The notes beneath the pieces were generated by a model. The model had not been told where the DNA came from. It ran no database searches and saw only the letters and a list, made by a program, of their open reading frames with translations. This document shows, piece by piece, positions 11,761 to 24,359 of a DNA stretch of 64,000 bases. A program made the translations under genes and the position numbers. Source of the stretch: Neurospora crassa OR74A (lineage: Eukaryota > Ascomycota > Sordariomycetes > Sordariales > Sordariaceae); contig NC_026507.1 of the NCBI RefSeq assembly GCF_000182925.2, positions 124,001-188,000 on the forward strand. Direction: 5' to 3'. The stretch's first letter is position 1. Each line of letters opens with the position of its first letter.

Positions 11761-11827
11761 TTACTTACCTACCTACCTACCTACCTACTTACCTACCTAC
11801 CTACCTACCTACCTACCTACCTACCTA
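11761..11827. repeat. Tetranucleotide microsatellite (ACCT)n
   Basis: About 16 units of ACCT/TACC with two ACTT interruptions. The same motif, in either orientation, recurs at several places in the window, and the DNA transposon inserted at a TA inside one such run. Confidence 0.95.
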
Positions 11828-11908
11828 GTACCTAGCGTAGGCTCGAACTAAGGTAGGTATGTTTCACCTGGTGTCGCCTGGGGGGAAACGTGACGAAGGT
11901 AAACACGT

Positions 11909-11932
11909 GCAGCAGCAGCAGCAGCAGCAGCA
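11909..11932. repeat. (GCA)8 trinucleotide repeat
   Basis: Eight GCA units outside any supported gene. Confidence 0.95.
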
Positions 11933-11986
11933 AGACCGGCGGTTATGCCGGTACCTTAGCTTAGGTACCTCCTAAGTAGGTAGGTA

Positions 11987-12011
11987 CTGTTAACCCTGCA
12001 CATAACGATCA
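11987..12011 (+). repeat. Left terminal inverted repeat of the DNA transposon
   Basis: Begins CTGTTAACCCTGCAC and is preceded by the TA target duplication. It also forms a hairpin with the inverted copy of its last 11 bases at 12031-12041. Confidence 0.9.
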
Positions 12012-12449
12012 AGTCGGTTTCCAGCGTTTTGATCGTTATGGCCAGAAAATCGCTAATGTAAGGTTGGGGTATTTCGTGCCCATAATTTTACTAACAGGGG
12101 GTTCTAAAGGCTGGGGAACAACGTACTTGTATTGAAATAACTGGTTACTATAGCGATTTTGCTGTAAATCGGTTTATAAAGTACGAATCGAGTATTAACT
12201 ACTTTTTTTTATCCCTAGCATTCAACTGATCCCAAAATAGTAGCTTTTAGCGCCTTCGAAGTATCGCTAAATGAACTATATCTATATATTCTTATTATTC
12301 CTCGTACTGGATAACGGTAGTAATAGTTTTCAATACCTCTATAATAGAGATTTCTACTATTTCAATATCCCTATTATTATTGTTATTATCTAGTTCCTAG
12401 ACTTCTAAGAAGGTTTTAGTAACGTATTAGAGGATATCTTAGGGGTCTT

Positions 12450-13757
12450 TTCGAACTTATTCTTCTAGAAGGTTAATAAAATTAACAATATTTATTATAT
12501 TTTTAACCCGACTAACTTTAGTAAACTCCTCTATTAACTTCTATATATAAATAGCTTTATCCTAATTAAGAGGTTATTATTCTAGACCATATACTAATCC
12601 TAGTAGTTATAACTTCTTCTAACAATTATTAATAGTCTCTTCCTTAACTTTATACTTCTACACATTAATAACTTAATAGATTGTTTATAGTACTATAGTC
12701 TTTTTAATAGTATCTTCGCTATTAAGGGTATAGTATATTAAGTATTGTAATTAGACGTAGCGGTAGTAAACCTTTAGACTATTAATAATCCTTTAATTTA
12801 TAGGCTAGTAAATAGAGGTAGTATTAGTTAATAGTATTTCAATAGTCGTATTTACTAATAGGCGGTCGCCGTACTACTCTTTTAATTACTTTAAGGCAGA
12901 ATAATAAACAAATATACCGTCGACCAATAATAATACCCGCTAGCCAGCTATTTAACGATTAAATTAATTGAGAAACTCTATAAAGATAGAGGTAGTTATC
13001 CACACCTTCTTATTACTCCGCTATATAATAGGAAGATTAGCAATACGCCTCCTATTTTTATTAAATAAATAAGGGTTCTTTATATTACCGAGAACCTATA
13101 GATCTAGCTTATGTAAGCCTATTATATTAATATAGGGAAGTATTGTAATCCTCTCCTTCTTTTTTTTTAATCCTACTTGTAATTTAGTAGCTAGTATAAC
13201 GTCGGGAGTTATTAATTAGAATAACGTAGTCTCGTTAATATTATATGTATTGTTTGGTCCGTATTATTAAACTAGATTCTTAATAACTTTAATTCGTTTA
13301 TATACCCCCGCAATATCGGCTGAACCCCCCTTACTGGATTGCTTATATTTCTTAATGTAGTAGCGACGTTTAAATCCGTTGAGTTAGCCGTTGGAGAAAT
13401 TCGGTTGGGTAAGGAGCCGGAAGTCGGGTATCTTTAACTATAGAGATTTAGCTATTTCTTTAATTATATCGCTGGAAATAGGCAATCGGTTATTTTCTAT
13501 ATAGATAACCCACTTAAATAGAATATTCTTAAGGATAAGAAACTCCGTTGAATAAACGCGAGAAATACCGCTAACCCCTCTTGTAAATAATTTCTTATCT
13601 AAGTAAGTGAATTTAGGTTTTAGGGATTCGAATATGGTGGATTGACTAATGGGGTGTCCTAGCTCTTTGGTGGCCTAGGCGGCTACTTTACGTTGCGTGT
13701 AATGGGGGTTGTTGCGAATGAAAGCGCGAATTATCTAGCGTTGATGCTCGTTGATAG
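12450..13757 (-). pseudogene. DDE_1 (pogo/Tigger) transposase remnant, main part
   Basis: Read on the minus strand with stops ignored, it is a recognisable pogo-type transposase. It starts with an N-terminal helix-turn-helix (INEHQR-IIRAFIRNNPHYTQ, KELGHPISQSTIFE). The first catalytic block is YNINETTLF at about 13225-13245, where the expected Asp is Asn (AAC at 13234-13236, a GAC-to-AAC change). The second block is RVLLLVDGI, and the third is NTTSIYQPINQRII at 12781-12825, where the family has NTTS-YQPLDQG-I. Nearly all stops are TAG or TAA at positions expected to be Gln or Trp codons, as RIP makes them. The 3' limit is approximate. Confidence 0.85.
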
Positions 13758-14477
13758 TGAAATAGCGAGAAAACCACAACAATAACACCAATACCACCAC
13801 AGCTATTATAAGGACTGTAGTTCTCGGATGTCTGATTAGGTAGAGCTAGGTAGTAAGTAATTTCCAAGCCTTTCTCGGAAGGTCGAGATGGGAGGTATTA
13901 AGCTAAATACGGTTTACTAGTATTACGCATCTTATTATATAGCTTAATATTCAATTTTCGGTAGAAAGTAAGGATAATTATTAAATCTTTTAGTATCCTC
14001 TTCTTAAAGGCAAATAGAGAAACGAATAAACATTCCCTCGAGAGGGATAAATAATTATTTAATATAATAGGCAAATAGAAGTAGATAATTAGAAATTACC
14101 AAAAGTAAATTATTCTTTTTCTACTAAAAATTAAAACTAAAAGACTAATCCTCTAGTATAATAAAGAAATAAATATCGTAATAATCTATTATATTATCCT
14201 TTGAAGTTCGATATCTTATTCTTCCTTTTTTATCTTTTTTTTTTCTTTTATCATCCCTATTTTTCTACTTTTTCTAGTCCATTATCTTATTAAATTAGCC
14301 CTTTATTCTTTATCTTTCGTCTATACTAATTGTTTAAATCTATTCAATTTAGAAAGTGCGTCTTCTAATCTAATATTCTTACTAAAAATTCGAAAAAAAA
14401 AAGAAAAAAAAAAAAAAAAAAAAGAAAAATCACTATAGAAAATCAACGCATATATTCTTATATACCACCCCAAATCA
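13758..14477 (-). repeat. 3' LTR of the gypsy-type element (left in the window)
   Basis: Starts TGAAATAGCGAG and ends CCAAATCA, 720 bp. It aligns along its length with 27410-28126. The differences seen by eye are overwhelmingly C/T and G/A. The first 170 bp keep most CA dinucleotides; the rest is strongly RIP-mutated. It contains an A-rich tract at 14394-14427. Confidence 0.92.
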
Positions 14478-14480
14478 AAT

Positions 14481-14489
14481 CTTCCCTTT
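14481..14489 (-). promoter_or_regulatory. Polypurine tract next to the 3' LTR
   Basis: On the minus strand the sequence AAAGGGAAG lies three bases before the LTR, where plus-strand DNA synthesis of an LTR retroelement is primed. Confidence 0.65.
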
Positions 14490-17286
14490 AAATCTACAAT
14501 AAGTCCCCTAAACAAACTTATTATCATACATATATATATATATAATTAGCGTCCCCCTCTATTATTTCTATTCCCTTTATACCCCCTCTCACCCTTATAA
14601 ATTAAATCCTTTTCCTCAATACCTTAAATAAAGAAACAATTATTTATATCTCTAATAATATTATTCTAAATTATTCTAATAAACGTTAAAGGTCCTTATA
14701 ACTTTAAACGAATATTTAAATTAAACTTTTTTTTAAATTCTATTAGAATTTAAATAGGGTTATTCGGATTATAATTAGGAAGGCTATTTAATTTATACTC
14801 CGTACAGCGAATAAAATAGACTAATAAATTTACTATAAACTTATAGGAGCTAAAATTAAGTAGCACATCCATAACTATCTCATTAAGTACTAGGCTTCGG
14901 CCCGTAATAGGTATCTCTCTTATAGAATAGAAGTTTTCAAATCCGGTTATTAGAGATAATTCTTATTATAAGACAAATATAGGATTCAATAGTATATACC
15001 TATATTAAGAGGAATAGGGAGGGGTAAACGGGTTCGACGGCCTCCTAAAATCTAAGGGGATTAATAATTAATTAATCCGCTTTACTTAAATAAGTATCTA
15101 TACTAAACTTATAAATAATCCCAAACCACCTAGTAAATTAATACTTTTTAATACTAATAGAACTCTATCTTCTAATAATAGTTCGAGAGTTCCAATATTC
15201 CTAAGCAATAAAGGAATTCGCAATTACATCCAATTTATTAAAATATTAAGAAAAAGAGCATTAACTCCCCTAGAAGGGTTGGATATAATTAATATTAAAC
15301 TATAGCGTATATTATTATTAATAATCAACTAAATAAAAGCACTCCATTTCCCAATTAATTAAAGATTTAGGGGTAATAATACTACTAAACGAAACGAAGC
15401 TAGAGTAAAAGACGGCTAATTTATTATCCTAGAACTTTGCAAATAAATTATAATTTATTAAAGCGGAATTAGAATTAATTATATAGAAGAATCCGTAGGC
15501 GGAGGTAAATAAATATCGTTAGACGAAGAGGTTAATCTTCTAACCTTTCTTTATTCTACTATAGAAATAGAAGAGGAAAATATAGATAATAAAGAGTTGG
15601 AGGACGAAGAATCGTCTTTACTACTTCCCTTAACGGGTTTTATAAATATATACTAGAATAGAGGAAGGTCAATAAGGGTATTAGGGCTATTATATAGCTA
15701 ATACTAAGAAAGAATCTCTATACCTTCTAGTCTTTATATATAGCTATTAATATTCTAGGTAATATAATTCCTTAACTATATAAGACGCTAAAGCTTCCCT
15801 TTAGTACTATATATATATTTGCTTTACTAGGATAAAAAATTATCTAATCTTTAATCGACTATATATAATACCTTAAATTTAAATTTATAAAGTAAACTAT
15901 TAGGGTACTATTACTTTATTCGTAAGGCGTTACAAATTATTCTTTAATACTACTATACTATAACGTTTTCTTTCTATTCCTAATTAAATACCGCACATTC
16001 CTTCTATACTATACTCTATTTCTAAATCTTTAGCTAAAGTATTTAGAAATTTAAATTATATTCTACTAATTTTATTCTTATAGCTTCCACTACTATTAAT
16101 CTACAAATCTAATTAAACTTTTAGGTAATAAACTCAATCTATCGAACAATAAGGCCTAAATTAGACTTTAATACTCCCTAAATACTAAATTTTTAAAATA
16201 ATAAAATTAAAACTATCTTTATATTTAATAATATAGAATTTTTAAAATTAGAATTATAGTAATCCTATTAACTTACTAATTAATTAAAAATAACTACCGA
16301 AAAATAGTAGTTCTCAAGGTAGAGAGGGATTACCCAAAACCTTTTTTCTTTTATAAATAACGCAATATTACTCGAATTAATTAAATATTTTAAAGTCCTA
16401 CTATTAAATTAAACATACTCGTTCAATATAAAAATTATTCGAACCCCCTTTCTAATTACCTATAAAAGTAGAATAACTAAATTATTAGTATAAGTAAAGG
16501 TATATTTATCGATACTGTACTAAAAATTAGCTAGGCGTACTACAAATTATTTCCAATTATAAAAACCTACCTTCTTTAATAGGAAAGCGCCTACCTAATT
16601 AGATTATAAATAAGAATAGAAGAGCTTATCGAATAATTTATCAAATTCCAATTCCCTATAAGGTAATACAAAGTTATATCGCTAATTTAACTAAATTCTA
16701 TTTAATATAAGATAGTCTAGAAGTATATATCCGTTCTTTAAATTTAAATCTCAAGGGGGACTAAAGTATACTTCGTAATATAGGAGCTTATTCTTATATT
16801 TTAGGACCTAACTATATAACTAATTTATTTTTATTATATTTAACCATACCTTAATCCTTTATAATAAATTAAGAAAAGCTCTCTAATAATCCTAAATATA
16901 CTTATTAATAAAGCTTTAAAATATAATTAATATTAATTCAAACGCTTTATTTATATTAGATCGATATATATAATTAATAAATTACTAATTAAGTATAAAT
17001 TTAATAGCTTCTTTAATCTATACCTATTAAAAATTTAATAACAGCGTAGTTACCCGCCTATCCAGGTAATTAAATATTAGCACCCTACTATAACTATATA
17101 AAAATTAAATACTACGAATAATAATAAACTACTAAAGTTACTTACTATTAATATTACCGGATTTAATTATATAAATCTAATTTAAAGCAATCTAAAGCCT
17201 TTTACCCTCAACTTTAGCAGATCTACCTATATTATTACTATTAAAAGTAGCTTTAACTTTATTATTAAAAGAAATATAGTTATTAG

Positions 17287-17386
17287 NNNNNNNNNNNNNN
17301 NNNNNNNNNNNNNNNNNNNNNNNNNNNNNNNNNNNNNNNNNNNNNNNNNNNNNNNNNNNNNNNNNNNNNNNNNNNNNNNNNNNNNN
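17287..17386. other. Assembly gap of 100 N
   Basis: Exactly 100 N, the usual placeholder for a gap of unknown size. Confidence 0.98.
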
Positions 17387-18207
17387 ATTATACCTTATAT
17401 TATTATAAGGATTCCCTAATTGTTAGAAAGCCTTCCTATAAATATTTAGCAATTTTAGGGCTAAAGTATAATTTTTTAATTAAATTAAATAAATTATAGC
17501 TTCCCCTAATATAGTACCGAAATTAATTTAAATTAATACTAAAAGTAGTTAGCCTTTTAATCGCTATACTTATTTTATAACTTAATAGAATAAGCAATTT
17601 AAAGCACTAATTATTTAAATCTTTAATAAAAAGTACGTATTCTTACTCCTTAATTAATTCCTTACTAATCTTTTCTCTAAATACTAGCAATTCCCTATAA
17701 TATAATTACTATATTGTAATATTCTAAAAGGAATATATATTAATATTCTATAATACTTCTAACTAATTTGAATAAATTTTAATTATTAATCCTTTTACCG
17801 AATATTATTCGCTTCTTTTATTTAATTTTAAAGATAGTATTTATAGTAATTATATATAGAATTGCAAAACGGCTAAAGAATATTCTATAAATTTAGTATC
17901 TTTAGCGCATATACGTAACTTAAATACTCTTTATATTAATAAATTAAGTACTAAATAGTATAATAGTCGGGAGGAATAAATAATTACTAATATTCCTTTA
18001 TTATAATTTCGTACTAGGGTATTCTTTAGAGGAGAAATTAAACCTTAATTTAAGTATCTTTAATATAAAAAGAGATTGGAAGTTAGGGGTTTAGGGCTAA
18101 ATTTATCTAATATATTCTAAATTATAAAGCAACTAATATATCTATACTATTTTCCGGAATAGGAATTCTAAATAAAAATATATAAAAAATTTTCTTAGGA
18201 TAGCTAA

Positions 18208-18307
18208 NNNNNNNNNNNNNNNNNNNNNNNNNNNNNNNNNNNNNNNNNNNNNNNNNNNNNNNNNNNNNNNNNNNNNNNNNNNNNNNNNNNNNNNNNNNNN
18301 NNNNNNN
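18208..18307. other. Assembly gap of 100 N
   Basis: Exactly 100 N. True length is unknown. Confidence 0.98.
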
Positions 18308-18807
18308 GCAAAATAATTTCAAAATTCTTATTATTCTATTCTATTATCCAGCGTATATCCCTTATAATATTCTAATTAATTATACAATCTATAATTTTTC
18401 TAATAGTATCTTCGTTAATTATAAGTTCCTCTAAGGTTTCCTTTAGGTATAGTAAAGGAAGGGTATCTTAATTAATTATATTACAATTTAATTCCAATTA
18501 TATACTATTATATAAAAAATACTTCTTAATCTTCTTAGCCGGGTAGGAGGTAATAATATTAATACTATTTAATATTTTTAATAAGTATTCGTATTTAGAA
18601 GTAATCTTTCTAATCTAAAATAGTCTAAGTTAATAATAAATTAATTTTCTTACCGAACTTATATTAATTCGTCGAATATAATTATAAATTAATATTAGAT
18701 CTCCTACCCGTAGTTTTGTAATATCGGGTCTAATCTTTCCTTTATTTATAATATTATAATATTCTATAGCCTTCTACCTTATAGTAGAGACTTATTCAAC
18801 TACAAAA

Positions 18808-19601
18808 TTAAATCTATAATTACTATTTTAGAATAAACAGGCTCTAGTAAGTATTAAATCGAACTAGGCTTTAAGTAATCTATTATCCTATATATTACTC
18901 TATTATATAATTCTCTAAGAAAGTAAATTAAATTTAATTAGTAAAATAGGATTATATTTATAATTGAAGTAGAAGGGAGTAAAACTATAGTTCCCTCGGA
19001 TTATAGTCTAATTTATAAATAAAATATAAAGTAGTTAAAACTTCCAATTAGTCCCTATACTGCTAATAAACTTTATAAATACTATTACAATTAGGAAGTA
19101 CTTAAACTCATTTACCCTATTTACTTTAAAATTATAGGGTAAAATTCTAATAAAAGGGATATTAAATTTCGTTAATAGATCGTCACAATCTTTCTAGAAT
19201 TCGGAACCGCTATTAATAATAATTAATAAAGGTAGGCCCTATCGATAAATAATCTATATCTTAATAAAGCGAACTATATATTTCGAATTTACTATAGGGA
19301 GGATATTTACTTCTATATAACTAATAAGGTTATTCTATACCTTAATAATCCTAATTCTTTTATTATTCGTCCCTAATATATATTAAATATCTAATATCTA
19401 TTTATAGAAAGGTTATAGTGATGGATTAATATATTAAAAAATATTAATAAATTATTTAGGATTCTATTTTTAATAGTCTAGGCAGGACCTAATATATTTT
19501 TCTATATAGGAATAAATACCCTTCTACTAATAGAAATTAGTAATACGACGGTAAATTACTTCTCTTCCCTTATAGCCAACTTTATTATAATATTTACGGA
19601 A
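18808..19601 (-). repeat. Second copy of the integrase segment (copy B)
   Basis: This stretch aligns at a constant offset of 894 bp with 19702-20495. The differences are almost entirely transitions. The two copies face each other across an assembly gap, so either the element contains a real tandem duplication or two diverged contig ends were scaffolded side by side. Copy B reads GLPLLIIINSGSEF in the same frame. Confidence 0.85.
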
Positions 19602-19701
19602 NNNNNNNNNNNNNNNNNNNNNNNNNNNNNNNNNNNNNNNNNNNNNNNNNNNNNNNNNNNNNNNNNNNNNNNNNNNNNNNNNNNNNNNNNNNNNNNNNNN
19701 N
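19602..19701. other. Assembly gap of 100 N between the two integrase copies
   Basis: Exactly 100 N. The flanking 0.8-kb sequences are copies of each other. Confidence 0.98.
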
Positions 19702-20500
19702 TTAAATTTATAATTGCTATCTTAGAGTAAATAAATTCTAGTAAATATTAAATCGAATTAGGCTTTAAGTAATTTATTATCCTATATATTACCCTATTAT
19801 ATAATTTTCTAAAAAGGTAAATTAAATTCAATTAGTAAAATAGGATTATATCCGTAACTGAAGTAGAAGGGAGTAAAACTATAGTTCCCTTAAATTATAG
19901 TCCAATTTATAAATAAAATATAAGGTAGCTAAAGCTTTTAATTAGTCCCTATATTGCTAGTAAGCTTTACGAATACTATTATAATTAGGAAGTGTTTAGA
20001 TTTATTTACCCTATTTATTTTAGAATTGTAGGGTGAGATTTTAATAAAAGGGATATTGAATTTCGTTAGTAGGTTGTTATAGTTTTTCCAAAACTCGGAG
20101 CCGCTATTAATAATAATTAATAAGGGTAGGCCCTATCGATAAATAATTTATATTTTAATAAAGTAAATTATATATTTAGAATTTACTTTAAGGAGGATAT
20201 TTATTTCTATATAATTAGTAAAGTTATTCCGTACCTTAATAATTTTAATTCTTTTACTATTCGTCCTTAGTATATATTAAATATCTAATATCTATTTATA
20301 AAAAGGTTGTAGCGATAGATTAATATATTAAAAAGTATTAATAAACCGTTTGGAATTCTATTTCTAATAGTCTAGGTAGGATTTAATACGTTTTTCCACA
20401 TAGGAATAAATACCCTTCTACTAATAGAAGTTAGTAATACGATAGTAAGTTACTTCTCTTCCTTTATAGTTAATTTTATTATAATATTTGTAAAAGATAA
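19702..20500 (-). pseudogene. Integrase core segment of pol (copy A)
   Basis: The minus-strand frame reads RSKYIIYFI-like sequence, then YR-GLPLLIIINSGSEFWKNY and IPFIKISPYNSK (about 20010-20180). These are the second catalytic Asp region (Asp to Asn here) and the SPY region of a retroviral-type DDE integrase. The segment is interrupted at the 19602-19701 gap. It corresponds to 18808-19601 over its whole length. Confidence 0.8.
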
Positions 20501-20829
20501 TATTATAATTAATATTGTTATCTATTAGTTTGTGTAGTAGTTGATTAGGATTCGTAAGATGTAACTATAGAATTCCTTTATAGAAGAAGAATTGTAGGGC
20601 TTCGGTCTTCTAGTGCTACTATTCTAATTTAGTAGTTAGGTAGGAAGGTAGTTCTAGCGTTTGGAGGTACTTAATAATCCTTTAAGAGTAGTAAGTCTAA
20701 CGATTCTTTAAAGGTTTTTAATTTTTCTTCCCTTCGTTTAGTATTCTATTGAATTTAATTATATAGATTTATTAATTTATATAATCGTTAATATCCTCTT
20801 CATTAGCCTTATCCCGCTATTTACTACCG

Positions 20830-22240
20830 AAGGAGGTATACGGGAAAGGCTATTAGCTATAATATTCTTTTTTCCTAAGATATATCTTACTTCGAAGTTG
20901 AATAATCAAATCCAAGCAATCCAACGTATAATTATTACTACCGGGATATTAGACGCTATACTATTTAATTAATATACTATAACTTAAATATTAATTTCAA
21001 TAATAAAACAGACGCCGAATAAATAGCGTTTAAACCGCTTTAAAGTATAAAGCAACCCTCAAAGTTCCTATTTAATAGTATTATATCTTTTTTTAATTTC
21101 TAATTAAATACTACTTTCAAACTAATAAGGGTAATATTTACTATCTAATCCAACTTATTTAATAACCGCTCCCTAACCGATTAGTAATATGTCTACTATA
21201 AGGAATATATTATTATAGCGGATATTATTATAAATAATAGGTATAAAATAAAGAGCCAAAAGAATTTTATACTATAAATATTCTAAAGTGAATTATTTAT
21301 TTTCAATCTATTACTATATTATATTTTTCTTAAGTAGAATATATAAAGGTTGAGCTATTATAGTAAAATCCTTAATCTAAACTCAATAGTACCTAATAAT
21401 CCCTAGGAAGGCTTTTAATTACTAAAATTCTTTACCTTTCTACTTAATAAATTTACAATCCTCCTATTAAAGGATTTTAGATACCTTATAAAGTAAAGGC
21501 CGTTGACCGTCTTCTAAATAGAAGTATCTTACGAACTTAACTTCCAGCTAATATTATTTAGATTTTTCAACTACAATAATACAACTACTAAATTCGATAT
21601 TAATTAGGACCTTATTAATATTAACTAAATAATTAAAAATATACTTACGTATACTAAATCGAACCTTTAGGCTATTATAATTTATAATAATTAATTTAAT
21701 ATAAATATTATTTAGGTAGGGCTAGTATATAGTCGGAATTAAATTATATAATACCCTAGTTATTATATAGGAGAATTGAATAATAGAGTTTATTCCTCCT
21801 TAAAGTAGTATAATTATTCTTTTCACTCCTATTATATTCTAAAAAGTAGTTATATCCCTACTCTTTTTATTAAAAGGGATTTAATTGTATCTAAAAAAGA
21901 GGTTAAAGAGGGAAAGTATCTTAAATCCTCCAAATTCTTTACTAAATTCTTTATAACTAGGAGGGATATTAGAATTATATAAAATAATAGCGTTAATCTA
22001 TTGAATATTATTAATTAATCGAAGGCCGCCATCTTTCTTAAATATTAAAAATTAATTATTTTAGTAAGCAATATAGCTATCTTCTAATATACCTCGCTAA
22101 ATTCAATCCTTTAATAACTCGCAAACTTTCTAATAGTTGGCCTTCAGTATAGGGATTAATTTATATTACTATATTAAATATAGAATAATTTTAATTTTTT
22201 AGGGAAGGAAAATATTAGGTTCAATTTTTCTTATATAATT
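20830..22240 (-). pseudogene. Reverse transcriptase and RNase H segment of pol
   Basis: On the minus strand the fingers and palm read FKKDGGLRLINNIQ-INAI near 22040. The active-site block is YLNN at 21707-21718, where the family has YLDD; both Asp codons carry G-to-A changes. The connection reads AFLGIIRYY (about 21420). The RNase H end reads TRWIAWI, then LFNFEVRYILGKKN and SLSR near 20860-20960. Fungal gypsy elements have LFDFDVRHIPG-K and a following LSRRP here. Many TAA/TAG stops break the frame. Confidence 0.88.
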
Positions 22241-22252
22241 AAAATCTTAAAT

Positions 22253-22352
22253 NNNNNNNNNNNNNNNNNNNNNNNNNNNNNNNNNNNNNNNNNNNNNNNN
22301 NNNNNNNNNNNNNNNNNNNNNNNNNNNNNNNNNNNNNNNNNNNNNNNNNNNN
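22253..22352. other. Assembly gap of 100 N
   Basis: Exactly 100 N, between the protease and reverse transcriptase segments. Confidence 0.98.
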
Positions 22353-22549
22353 AACAATTATTTCTTCTATTAAAACGTTTACTAATTTAATACTATAAAT
22401 TAAATAATTTAATTTTATTTAGGTATTTTTAAAAAAAGGCTGTCTAAATATAATATTATAATACGGGAAGTATATAGTAATAACAAAGAAATATACTTCC
22501 TATAGAATATTAGCGAACTATATTTAACTATATACTTCCCCAACGAAAT

Positions 22550-22720
22550 CCTATTTACTGCTATTACTATCCGTATTTAATACCCCGGTATTAGTAATAG
22601 CTAAACTATATTTCTTAATTAAATTATAAGTAATTATATTTACTTTTACACTAGTATTAAGGAAGGCTCTAATCTTTAGTCCCTTTTACTATAAAGAAAT
22701 AAATAAAGTAGGTAAAATAG
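22550..22720 (-). pseudogene. Aspartic protease segment of pol
   Basis: The minus-strand frame reads LKIRAFLNTSVKVNIITYNLI. The family has a DTG-A catalytic loop, and here Asp is Asn and Gly is Ser at 22650-22658, both G-to-A changes. The protein is therefore inactive as read. It lies between the Gag region and the reverse transcriptase, as in other retroelements. Confidence 0.7.
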
Positions 22721-24359
22721 AAATCCTTATTATATTTCCTAAATATAATAGGTAAGAGAGTTTATATAAATAGATATATAATTATATAGGAATAATTATC
22801 TCTATTGTATATTTAAAGGCGGACTTCAATATATCTTTATAAATAAGCTTAATTATACCGTCTAATCTTTAATCTAAATAATAGACGGAGGTTGCAGTAG
22901 AGTCCGGAATATTATTCCCGTTGTTTAGGATTCCCTTAATAGATATACTATTAATTTTATATTAAATTATAGGAATAACCTAATTTATTTCTTTTAATTA
23001 ATTAACCGTTGTACTACTTTTGTAGGAGATTCTAATAATATTCTCCTTATTAAGGCCGGCTTTATACTAAATAAGAGTAATTAGTACTATTACAAATCGT
23101 CGATCTATATAATATAATTCCTTAATTCAATAGGGAATATTATAATTAATAATTTTAAATACGAGAGGGTATTGGTCTTTAACCTATTAAATAGCTTCCT
23201 TCGCAATAGTATTAATATTAATAATTCTAATAGGTTTTATAAACGAAACGCTAGGTTTAATTAATATATTCTCTTTATTAAAATTAGGAATTAGTAAATT
23301 AATTACTTTATTTTCTACTATTAACCTAAAGATCTTCGTTAACCGTATTACTAAAAGCGTTTAATTAACCTCTAAGGAAGGGGCTTAAAGCTAATTATTT
23401 TCAAATATAGTAGTACTATTATTAATAGTATCTAATTACTATAGCTATTTAAGTAGACGGTTGGGAAAAGAAGTTTCTCCTATAAAGTTTATAATTTATT
23501 TACTAAACGCTCGTATACTAATATCTTATATAAATAGTATTAGATTAATTATAATACTATTTAGTATTTAATAAGTACCTTCGATTTTATATTTTAAAGA
23601 TTATATTTTTTTAATAAAGCGGGCCTAATTATATACTATTTCTATAAAAATTGTAGAAGGGTCGTATTATTTAAATTAATTAGAGGGATTTATAAGGGCT
23701 TCTATATAATATAAAAAAGAAAGTACTTATTTAACGGATATAATATCGCTATTTAATATTAATATATCCTCGGGAAGTATAATTAATAGATTATTAATTA
23801 GAGGTAGTAACGGCTCTATAATTATAATATTAGATTCTTCTAATACGTTCCCTAAGCCTTAAAATATTTATCTTTAGAATAGTAGTAGGATTAAATACTC
23901 TTTAATTATATATAATTAGCTAGTAAAATAGCTATTAAAGTTCTAGGGGTATTCTATTAGTATTTAACGAATTATAATAACTTTATACTCGGTAGGAAAT
24001 TTCTAATATACTTCTTAAGTAATATTTAATCCGTTAACTATATAGTAATACTTTAATAAATTAGTACCTATTATATTTATAAAGGTATTCGAACTACTAT
24101 TCTATTATTACTATTTACCGTAGGCGTTACTAAATAGTAAGGAGAATTCAGGTTCAAAATAGTATTTCTTCTTTAATACCCAAATATTCTTTTCCCAACG
24201 GTCGAAAATAGCCTTATATTTAGGAAACGTTCTATAGACTACTATTTAAAATTATATTAGAAGTCCTAACTTCCTATTTTCAACAGCTAAGGTTAAAAAT
24301 TTATTAGGAATAAAATTGTTATAGTCCTCTTTAATTCCGATAGCGATTGTTATTTACAA

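Larger units (their letters stand above)
10981..11986. other. Intergenic region with microsatellites, before the transposon
   Basis: No gene is seen. The region is rich in TAGG/CCTA-type units: TAGG at 11514-11530, GGTAA units at 11704-11722, CCTA units at 11761-11827 and CAG units at 11909-11932. Base composition is still normal here, so it is outside the RIP-mutated block. Confidence 0.6.
14490..18307. other. Unassigned AT-rich interior between integrase and 3' LTR
   Basis: This stretch is RIP-mutated and interrupted by gaps at 17287-17386 and 18208-18307. I could not read a known domain. A minus-strand stretch near 15420-15640 is Ser/Asp-rich. A minus-strand frame near 16450-16700 reads like a degraded protein (AFLLKKVGFYNW) that I cannot place. 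It may be an extra reading frame of the element, a nested older insertion, or sequence joined wrongly across the gaps. Confidence 0.5.

Noticed and set aside
11761-11827. CRISPR-like or telomeric array
   Set aside because: A plain tetranucleotide microsatellite with no spacers; the unit is not TTAGGG.
18122-18322. Minus-strand open frame of 66 codons
   Set aside because: It exists only because it spans a 100-N gap.
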